Shown here: piece after piece, positions 1-4,489 of the stretch | How the letters are laid out: the number at the start of each line of letters is the position of its first letter | How positions within the stretch are numbered: the first letter of the stretch is position 1 | Program-made: the position numbers and the translations under genes | From: JBOFHT01 sp051649785 | GTDB lineage: Archaea; Methanobacteriota; Methanobacteria; Methanobacteriales; Methanobacteriaceae | Length of the DNA: 7,202 nt | Direction: 5' to 3' | Assembly: GCA_051649785.1 (NCBI GenBank) | Contig: JBOFHT010000051.1 | Span: forward strand, 1 to 7,202 | The notes under the pieces: model-generated | What the model saw: the letters and a program-made list of their open reading frames with translations, nothing else | Database searches by the model: none | What the model was told of the DNA's origin: nothing

Positions 1-125
1 GAAATTCTAAGAATTAGACTATAATAAATATATTTTAATTACTTATAAATGTTTCCCCTAAAGCACCTTTATTTTAAATAATTATAATGAAATAGGTACA
101 AAATACAATGATTCGAGGATATTAA

Positions 126-167
126 ATGAAATTTAAAAAATTTATAATAATTAAAAGTATAGCTTAA
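126..167 (+). pseudogene. Possible 5' relic of a gene, 13-codon micro-ORF
   Basis: An ATG at 126 follows a GAGGA Shine-Dalgarno at 115-119 and opens MKFKKFIIIKSIA before a TAA at 165-167. A basic N-terminus followed by hydrophobic residues is how a signal peptide begins. The reading frame ends inside a perfect 13-bp tandem duplication. Deleting one copy still gives an early stop, so the duplication alone did not kill the gene. It could equally be chance in AT-rich DNA. Confidence 0.15.
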
Positions 168-299
168 AAGTATAGCCTATTATTAATGTAGAAATAGAGT
201 TAATTATTGAATTAATTAGTTGATAATGAGATTGATTAATTGATTATGGGAATAATTAGTTTAATAAAATTAAGCATGAAATTAAAATAGGTTAATTGA

Positions 300-342
300 A
301 ATAAAAAAAAGAAAATAAAAAAAGAAAAAAGTTAAATAACTT
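300..342 (-). terminator. Terminator of the histone gene (U-tracts with small dyad)
   Basis: Read on the minus strand, a perfect 14-bp palindrome (329-342, AAGTTA/TAACTT) lies 35 bases past the histone stop codon. Three dense T-runs follow it over about 30 bases. Archaeal RNA polymerase terminates efficiently at oligo-U tracts with little or no hairpin, so this fits the intrinsic terminator of the gene. Confidence 0.6.
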
Positions 343-365
343 GACTAAAAATTAGATAAAAACTA

Positions 366-383
366 ATGTAACAAAAATTACAT
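366..383 (-). other. Hairpin over the histone stop codon
   Basis: Six-base inverted repeat ATGTAA/TTACAT with a six-base loop. On the minus strand the left arm is exactly the last Met codon plus the TAA stop. It is short and AT-rich, so it would be weak on its own. The pdxS gene has a stronger hairpin at the same place. Confidence 0.35.
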
Positions 384-590
384 AGATTTTACTGCTAATT
401 TAACGTCTTGTGCTTTAACAGTTTTTCTACCTGCGTGTTTTGCAAAAGCAACAGCTTTAACTGCAATGGAATTACCACATTCTTCTAATGCTTCAGCTAA
501 TTGTTCCTTAGCATCTTCACTTACTCTTTCTGCACCCACACTTTTCAATAATCTCCCTACAGGAGCTATTGGAAGTTCTAAATCGCTCAT
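378..590 (-). CDS. Archaeal histone (HMf family)
   Basis: A 70-residue histone-fold protein that dimerises and polymerises to wrap DNA into archaeal nucleosomes or hypernucleosomes. The signature ELPIAPVGRLLK is at residues 5-16. AERVSEDA at 20-27 and HAGRKTVKAQD at 52-62 also match HMfB, offset by +3. Visible conserved positions are Arg13, Arg22 and Lys56-Thr57 for DNA contact, Gly19 (HMfB Gly16, the stacking glycine), and His52 and Asp62 (HMfB His49 and Asp59, the dimer-dimer interface). The ATG at 590 is preceded by GAGGTGA at 595-601 with four bases between, so the three-residue extension MSD before LELPIAP is real. The C-terminus is a short KSM without the longer basic tail of HMfB. It is monocistronic, with its own TATA box and terminator. 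Confidence 0.96.
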   Translation of the reverse strand: MSDLELPIAPVGRLLKSVGAERVSEDAKEQLAEALEECGNSIAVKAVAFAKHAGRKTVKAQDVKLAVKSM

Positions 591-636
591 ATTTTCACCT
601 CGTATAATTTTATAATTCTAAGTCTGTTTATTATCA

Positions 637-644
637 TATATAAA
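637..644 (-). promoter_or_regulatory. TATA box of the histone promoter
   Basis: On the minus strand TTTATATA lies about 47 bases upstream of the histone start codon. This predicts a transcription start around 612-617 and a leader of roughly 25 bases carrying the GAGGTGA site. The match to the methanogen TATA consensus is exact; the start site is inferred from spacing. Confidence 0.6.
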
Positions 645-811
645 TGTATTGTTTTATTTAGCTATTAAATCAATATTTATGCCTTAATTCTAAAACAATT
701 TTATTATACTGAATGGAATATTAATATAATCATTAGTATATATTATATTAAAAAATAATTGAATAATATAGTTAAATTTTGTAAAACAAAACGAACTTGG
801 AGAAAATAATA

Positions 812-859
812 ATGAAGTATTTATTAACAATATTAATGATATTAGCAGTAAACTATTAG
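812..859 (+). pseudogene. Micro-ORF resembling a signal-peptide start (relic or micropeptide)
   Basis: An ATG at 812 lies nine bases after GGAG (799-802) and encodes MKYLLTILMILAVNY before TAG. One Lys followed by an almost wholly hydrophobic run is what the start of an exported protein looks like. No continuation is found in the other frames after the stop. It is either the 5' remnant of a lost surface-protein gene or a 15-residue membrane micropeptide; chance is also possible. Confidence 0.2.
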
Positions 860-924
860 GATAATTTTTAACTATTAAATATATAATTATATAATATATA
901 TAAATTAGAGTTAAAATTAAAATT

Positions 925-943
925 ATTAATGGAATCCATTAAT
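925..943. repeat. 19-bp perfect odd palindrome
   Basis: ATTAATGGA, a single central A, then TCCATTAAT. Nine-base arms with a GG/CC core are unusual in this AT-rich background. It lies downstream of the micro-ORF at 812-859 and beyond the 3' end of pdxS. It may bind a dimeric protein, but no promoter is obviously attached to it. Confidence 0.5.
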
Positions 944-1060
944 CAATTACAAAAATAAGTGAGAATATAGTTAAAATAAGTATTAGTAAATAAATTAGTA
1001 AAAATAGCAGCAATAATAAAAATAATAAAGATTATAGAAATAATAAAATAAGTAATATGA

Positions 1061-1080
1061 TAATTAGTAAAAACTAATTA
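1061..1080 (-). terminator. Hairpin at the pdxS stop codon, possible terminator
   Basis: A perfect eight-base inverted repeat (TAATTAGT/ACTAATTA) with a four-base loop. On the minus strand the first three bases are the TAA stop codon of pdxS. Moderately T-rich sequence follows but no long U-run, so it may act as a 3' stabilising hairpin as much as a terminator. Confidence 0.45.
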
Positions 1081-1959
1081 CCAACCTCTATCTTGCATAC
1101 GGTCAGCATCTGCAATTTCAGCAATTTCTAAACCTTTCATTGCTTCACCCAAACCTTTTGAAACATCTGCAAGAACATCTGGTTTATCATAATTAGCAGT
1201 AGCTTCAACAATAGATTTTGCAAATTCTATAGGATTTTTTGATTTAAATATTCCAGAACCTACAAATACACCATCACTACCTAATAACATCATTAATGCA
1301 GCATCAGCAGGAGTAGCTACTCCACCTGCAGCAAAATTAACAACAGGAAGTTTTCCTAATTTTGCAGTTTCACGAACTAAGTCAATTGGAGCTTCAATAG
1401 CACGTGCATATTTCCAAATTTCTTCTTCTTCTTTCTTATTAATTTCTCGAATTTCACTCATTATAAGGCGCATATGACGAACAGCTTCTACAATATTACC
1501 AGTACCTGGCTCACCTTTAGTTCGAATCATAGCTGCACCTTCATCAATTCTCCTTAATGCTTCGCCTAAGTTTCTTGCACCGCAAACAAAAGGAACAGTA
1601 AATTCTTTCTTGTTAATATGATATTCTTCATCAGCAGGTGTAAGGACTTCACTTTCATCAATCATGTCAACAGCAAGTGTTTCAAGAATACGGGCTTCAG
1701 CAAGGTGACCAATTCTACATTTAGCCATAACAGGAATTGAAACAGCATCAATGATTTCTTGAACTTTATTAGGATCAGCCATTCTAGCTACTCCCCCACT
1801 AGCACGGATATCTGCAGGGACTTTTTCTAATGCCATTACAGCTACAGCCCCAGCATCTTCAGCTACAGCCGCTTGCTCGCCATTAACGACGTCCATAATA
1901 ACTCCACCTTTTGTCATTTTAGCAAATCCTTGTTTTAAAATATCTGTTCCTTTTTCCAT
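1078..1959 (-). CDS. pdxS: Pyridoxal 5'-phosphate synthase subunit PdxS
   Basis: PdxS (SNZ/PDX1 family) condenses ribose 5-phosphate, glyceraldehyde 3-phosphate and ammonia into PLP, the DXP-independent vitamin B6 route. Its length (293 residues) is full for the family, which forms a dodecamer of (beta/alpha)8 barrels. Asp23, Lys80 (in PVMAKCRIGH) and Lys148 (in IRTKGEPGTG) align with the B. subtilis active-site Asp24, Lys81 and Lys149. The phosphate-binding segment VNFAAGGVATPADAALM (residues 207-223) and GVFVGSGIFKS (230-240) are intact, as is the RMQDRGW tail. The ATG at 1959 follows GGTGAT at 1964-1969. Ammonia normally comes from the glutaminase PdxT, which is not adjacent here, so the gene appears monocistronic and its partner must be encoded elsewhere. 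Confidence 0.97.
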   Translation of the reverse strand: MEKGTDILKQGFAKMTKGGVIMDVVNGEQAAVAEDAGAVAVMALEKVPADIRASGGVARMADPNKVQEIIDAVSIPVMAKCRIGHLAEARILETLAVDMIDESEVLTPADEEYHINKKEFTVPFVCGARNLGEALRRIDEGAAMIRTKGEPGTGNIVEAVRHMRLIMSEIREINKKEEEEIWKYARAIEAPIDLVRETAKLGKLPVVNFAAGGVATPADAALMMLLGSDGVFVGSGIFKSKNPIEFAKSIVEATANYDKPDVLADVSKGLGEAMKGLEIAEIADADRMQDRGW

Positions 1960-2458
1960 TTATATCACCATGATTATTATTTATTATTATTTAATTATTA
2001 TTAATACTAATATTTAGTACTATTAACACTGAATTAGTTATACTATTATTTATATTTCTTATTGATCTTATATACAATTTTAATCTTCATTTAAACTTTG
2101 GACTATTTTATTAATATACTTTTTTATAATTATAATTAATTATCATAAATCTATTGTTTTTTAAATTTTTTTTAAGTAATAGCTCATAGCCCTCAGTTAA
2201 AATTTCTAAATCAAAAATTCATTAAAATCCTTGAATTGGTAAATGAAAAAAATGTCTAATCTTTTTAGCCAAGACTCAGTATAATTTATATAGTATAATC
2301 ATAGTATTAAATGGATAAAACAAAAATAATTATTAATAATTATGCTATCTAGATAATAAATAAGAAAATTATTTATATTAAAATTTAAAAATTTTACTTT
2401 AATCATAACTTATTATTATTTTAATTATATTAATATTTTTTTATATATTGAAAATTTT
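1960..2458. other. Long AT-rich intergenic region between pdxS and the surface-protein gene
   Basis: It holds the presumed pdxS promoter at the left end. Around 2150-2290 the composition is a little less AT-rich than its surroundings. There the minus strand has short open stretches in two frames that could be a heavily decayed gene: LAKKIRHFFHLPIQGF, then FDLEILTEGYELLLKK. TTTATATA at 2286-2293 is a possible plus-strand TATA box, but only a 13-codon ORF follows it. No intact gene, RNA gene or mobile element is recognisable. Confidence 0.4.
2067..2074 (-). promoter_or_regulatory. Candidate TATA box for pdxS
   Basis: Minus-strand TATATAAG lies about 110 bases upstream of the pdxS start. It predicts a transcription start near 2040-2046 and a leader of about 80 bases. 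Other AT-rich boxes in the same region would also do, so the choice is uncertain. Confidence 0.3.
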
Positions 2459-2588
2459 TATATTTTAAATAAGTATTTATAGTACTAACGAAATATTAAT
2501 GTTACTATACAAGTAAATATATTTTAAATAAGTATTTATAGTACTAACGAAATATTAATGTTACTATACAAGTAAATATATTTTAAAT
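2459..2588 (+). repeat. 59-bp tandem duplication in the promoter of the surface-protein gene
   Basis: Two identical 59-bp units (2462-2520 and 2521-2579) and a third partial copy (2580-2588) give a perfect 130-bp period-59 tract with no mismatch. The tract ends directly at the GGAGG ribosome binding site of the downstream gene. Each unit contains a TATA-like TATTTATA (2474-2481 and 2533-2540) and an imperfect dyad, TATAGTA ... TACTATA (2478-2509 and 2537-2568). The promoter is therefore duplicated as a unit. Identity of the copies implies a recent event or one kept identical by recombination. Confidence 0.95.
2533..2540 (+). promoter_or_regulatory. Proximal TATA-like box of the surface-protein gene
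   Basis: TATTTATA in the second repeat unit would place the transcription start near 2560-2566 and give a leader of about 40 bases that includes GGAGG. The identical box in the first unit (2474-2481) would start transcription 59 bases earlier. The left arm of the dyad overlaps the box, so a bound protein could block it. This is inferred from spacing only. Confidence 0.4.
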
Positions 2589-2594
2589 GGAGGA
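2589..2594 (+). promoter_or_regulatory. Strong ribosome binding site GGAGGA that places the start at ATA 2601
   Basis: GGAGGA is the best Shine-Dalgarno on the plus strand here. Spacing of 6-8 bases points to the ATA codon at 2601-2603, the first codon of a perfect signal peptide. The only ATG nearby (2587) overlaps the site and is closed after three codons. The GTG at 2661 is about 67 bases away and has no ribosome binding site. Confidence 0.75.
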
Positions 2595-2600
2595 ATAACT

Positions 2601-3506
2601 ATACTAAGCAATAAAAAAAACTTAATTATATTATTAATTATTTTAATTTTAGGGGTTTCTGTGGTTTCAGCTGACAATAACAGTAGCAATAACAACAGTT
2701 TCAATGGCAGTTCTGATTTATTGGATTCTGAACCAGATTCTAATTTCACAGCAAATTTTAACAAAACAAGTACTAATTCAACATTTGATTTCATTAAGTC
2801 AGATAATAATACCTTTTATGGATTTTGTTTAGATGAGGATAAAAATAGTCCTTATTACTCAGAGTATTATAATGTTACATCAGATACTTCTAGTATCAAT
2901 GGTAGTATAACTGAATTGTTGGTCAGATATTACAGGTATAATAATACTGCATTTCAAAATTGGGCTATTCAAGAAGCTATTTGGGTTGTAAATAGTAAGA
3001 GCTTAAGTAGTGTATCTAGTAACTATCGTAACACTACAGCGGAAATGTTAAATAGTTTAACTGGTCTTGTTGTTGGAAATAATTATGATTATATTGAGGG
3101 TGATACTGTTTATTCATTCAAAATATTTTTAGGTGAAAACAATGAGTATATTGATAAAATTATCAATGTTGTAGGTAAAGGAAATGAAACTGTAGGTTAT
3201 CTCCAAAGAGTAATACTTTTTGAGTATACTACATCTAATGTTACAACTCCTACCAATAATACAACTAATGAAACTCCAAATAATAACAGTTCTACTCCCG
3301 TTAATAATAGTACTGGAACAACTCCAAATAAAAAAAATATTCCTAAAGCAAATATTACTGAAAATATAACTAATGTTGAAATAACGGATAAAATCCCTGC
3401 AATTGCTAAAGCAGCTGCTGTAGATATGCAAAAGACAGGAATACCTATAATCCTATGTATATTAGTTTTAAGTATTTTAGGAATAAGTTTCAAACGAAGA
3501 AAATAA
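2601..3506 (+). CDS. Secreted thioester-domain (TQXA-type) surface protein, putative adhesin
   Basis: 301 residues if read from ATA 2601; a GTG start at 2661 would give 281. Residues 1-24 form a signal peptide: SNKKN, a Leu/Ile core, then VVSA|D as cleavage site. Residues 25-70 are Asn/Ser-rich. Residues about 70-210 contain FYGFCLD with Cys76 and NWAIQEAIWVV with Gln124, the paired signatures of the thioester (TED/TQXA) domain, in which Cys and Gln form an internal thioester that can bond covalently to target amines. A stalk rich in Asn, Thr and Pro follows (about 211-250). Then come MQKTGIP (276-282), a hydrophobic helix to about 297 and KRRK at the end. This layout recalls a sortase signal or a simple membrane anchor. 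Many N-X-S/T sequons suggest glycosylation. It is monocistronic, with a duplicated promoter upstream and a T-rich terminator downstream. The family is known mainly from Gram-positive adhesins. The domain call rests on motifs read by eye and the ligand is unknown. Confidence 0.75.
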   Translation: MLSNKKNLIILLIILILGVSVVSADNNSSNNNSFNGSSDLLDSEPDSNFTANFNKTSTNSTFDFIKSDNNTFYGFCLDEDKNSPYYSEYYNVTSDTSSINGSITELLVRYYRYNNTAFQNWAIQEAIWVVNSKSLSSVSSNYRNTTAEMLNSLTGLVVGNNYDYIEGDTVYSFKIFLGENNEYIDKIINVVGKGNETVGYLQRVILFEYTTSNVTTPTNNTTNETPNNNSSTPVNNSTGTTPNKKNIPKANITENITNVEITDKIPAIAKAAAVDMQKTGIPIILCILVLSILGISFKRRK

Positions 3507-3527
3507 TCTTCTTTTTTTTATTTTTTT
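3507..3527 (+). terminator. Poly-T terminator of the surface-protein gene
   Basis: Runs of eight and seven T separated by one A follow the TAA at once, with no hairpin before them. This is the classic archaeal oligo-U terminator. Confidence 0.75.
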
Positions 3528-3859
3528 GATGTGATAGTTTTTAATCTTTTGTAAACTATTTTCATCTTTTTATTTTTTAAATCTATTTTAAGATTTTCTT
3601 TAATTTTGATAATTGACTTCTAATTAACATATTTTAAAAATAGCTTTTTTTCTTTTAGATAGAGACTCAAAAATAATTTTAATATTTTATTTTTCCCTTA
3701 AATAGTAAATATTTGATTTTTTATTTCTATATCTATTTTTAATGAAAACTCTCTTAATATTAACATGATTTTATTAAAGTACTTGTTTCTTTAGGATTAC
3801 TTTTCAGTATTTAATTCCATTAAACAATTTATATCTTTTGTAAGTGTAATATGGTGGGC

Positions 3860-3876
3860 AGATATATGATATATCT
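3860..3876. repeat. 17-bp perfect odd palindrome
   Basis: AGATATAT, central G, ATATATCT. It lies just beyond the glnK terminator hairpin and is attached to no obvious promoter. Simple AT content makes chance more likely than for the palindrome at 925-943. Confidence 0.4.
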
Positions 3877-3883
3877 CTTATTT

Positions 3884-3918
3884 AAAAAAAACTATAAGGT
3901 CTAAAAATTTTATAGTTT
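3884..3918 (-). terminator. Intrinsic terminator of the amt-glnK unit
   Basis: A nine-base inverted repeat (AAACTATAA 3889-3897, TTATAGTTT 3910-3918) with a 12-base loop. On the minus strand it runs straight into eight T. A further T-rich stretch lies between it and the glnK stop at 3990. Hairpin plus U-run gives a clear termination signal about 70 bases past the gene. Confidence 0.7.
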
Positions 3919-3989
3919 CAAAAAAATAAAAGTAAAAAAAGAATAAAGTTAAATTTTAAAAAGCAATATTTGAAAATATTAAAATCTAG

Positions 3990-4328
3990 TTAAACTGCAT
4001 CTTTACCACGTTTCCCAGTTCTAATTCTTATAACTTCTTCGATATTAGAAACAAATATTTTACCATCACCAATGTCTCCTGTTTTTCCACTTGTTTCAAT
4101 TGCATTTAATATATCTTCTAAGTCTTCTTTTTTAACAACTAATTCTAAGCGAGTTTTAGGTATCATATCAATACAATAATTAGAGCCACGATATCTTTCT
4201 TTTACTCCTTTTTGGCGACCTCTACCTTTAACCTCCATTACATTCATTCCTTCACAGCCAATTAATTCTAAAGCATTTTTAACATCTTCAAATTTTTCTG
4301 GTCGAATAATAGCAATTATTCTTTTCAT
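3990..4328 (-). CDS. glnK: Nitrogen regulatory protein PII, GlnK family
   Basis: A 112-residue trimeric PII sensor that binds ATP/ADP and 2-oxoglutarate and blocks the ammonium channel when nitrogen is plentiful. The start MKRIIAIIRPEK is typical. Gln39 binds 2-oxoglutarate, and the T-loop (about 37-55) carries RGSNY with Tyr51, the residue uridylylated in many bacteria. The B-loop TGDIGDGKIF is at 83-92, with Lys90, and the C-loop Arg101 and Arg103 contact ATP. The start codon follows GAGGAG at 4334-4339 at five bases. It lies 148 bases downstream of amtB on the same strand, so the two should be co-transcribed or share control and act together at the membrane. Amt before glnK is the usual order in methanogens. 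No uridylyltransferase is in view, so Tyr51 modification should not be assumed. Confidence 0.96.
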   Translation of the reverse strand: MKRIIAIIRPEKFEDVKNALELIGCEGMNVMEVKGRGRQKGVKERYRGSNYCIDMIPKTRLELVVKKEDLEDILNAIETSGKTGDIGDGKIFVSNIEEVIRIRTGKRGKDAV

Positions 4329-4364
4329 AATAACTCCTCTAAATCTAAATTATTAATTTAATGT

Positions 4365-4386
4365 ATTTCAATTAATCTTTTGAAAT
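4365..4386 (-). other. Inverted repeat in the amtB-glnK spacer
   Basis: Seven-base arms ATTTCAA/TTGAAAT with an eight-base loop, about 37 bases upstream of the glnK start. It could form a small hairpin in the intercistronic RNA and set the glnK to amtB ratio by processing or attenuation. There is no U-run directly after it, so a full terminator is unlikely. Confidence 0.3.
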
Positions 4387-4443
4387 TAATCCTTAAATTT
4401 AATTTATTACATTTAATTTAATTAACTCCTAATATTATACACT

Positions 4444-4489
4444 ATATATTATATCCTATATTTTATACATCATATATTATATCCTATAT
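4444..4489. repeat. 18-bp direct repeat copying the 3' end of amtB
   Basis: ATATATTATATCCTATAT occurs at 4444-4461 and again at 4472-4489, a 28-bp period. The right copy contains the last codons of amtB (YRI, then stop). The left copy is the same sequence in the spacer. It looks like a small tandem duplication of the gene end. Confidence 0.6.

Larger units (their letters stand above)
1..377. other. AT-rich intergenic region downstream of the histone gene
   Basis: No convincing gene is visible in this stretch. It contains a plus-strand micro-ORF at 126-167 (MKFKKFIIIKSIA) preceded by a good GAGGA at 115-119. A perfect 13-bp tandem duplication at 151-163 and 164-176 runs into the end of that micro-ORF. 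The right end holds the A-rich (U-rich on the minus strand) terminator of the histone gene. The rest is low-complexity TTAATTA-type sequence. The micro-ORF looks like the abandoned 5' end of a gene for an exported protein, but 13 codons cannot prove this. Confidence 0.5.
591..1077. other. Intergenic region between histone and pdxS
   Basis: It holds the histone promoter, a 15-codon plus-strand micro-ORF at 812-859, a perfect 19-bp palindrome at 925-943, and the region downstream of pdxS with a stop-codon hairpin. The remainder is AT-rich, repeat-like and shows no coding pattern in any frame. Confidence 0.5.
3528..3989. other. Intergenic region between convergent surface-protein and glnK genes
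   Basis: No ORF of note is present. Visible structure is a weak 7-bp inverted repeat (ATAGTTT/AAACTAT) around 3534-3560, a perfect 17-bp palindrome at 3860-3876, and the glnK terminator at 3884-3918 with further minus-strand U-runs up to about 3950. The T-rich left half may be a decayed remnant but keeps no readable frame. Confidence 0.45.

Noticed and set aside
2310..2351. 13-codon ORF MDKTKIIINNYAI after a TATA-like TTTATATA
   Set aside because: It has no Shine-Dalgarno and is too short. The TATA match is expected by chance in this composition.
2459..2588. CRISPR array or mobile-element end
   Set aside because: The repeats are directly abutting with no spacers, and there is no transposase, no terminal inverted repeat and no cas gene. 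It is a simple tandem duplication.
2587..2598. ATG at 2587 as start of the surface-protein gene
   Set aside because: It is out of frame, overlaps the GGAGG site and meets TAA after three codons.
2661..2663. GTG 2661 as the true start
   Set aside because: It lies inside the signal peptide, has no ribosome binding site and would leave an extracellular-type protein without an export signal.
2564..2794. Minus-strand ORF of 76 codons opposite the start of the surface-protein gene
   Set aside because: It is the antisense shadow of the Asn/Ser-rich region, giving Leu-rich low-complexity protein. It has no ribosome binding site and runs into the promoter repeat.
3129..3431. Minus-strand ORF of 100 codons
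   Set aside because: Antisense of the surface-protein gene with Ile/Ser/Cys-rich nonsense composition and no ribosome binding site.
3197..3493. Minus-strand ORF of 98 codons that looks like a membrane protein
   Set aside because: The apparent hydrophobicity comes from the complement of Asn/Thr codons (AAT, ACT to ATT, AGT) in the stalk of the real plus-strand gene.
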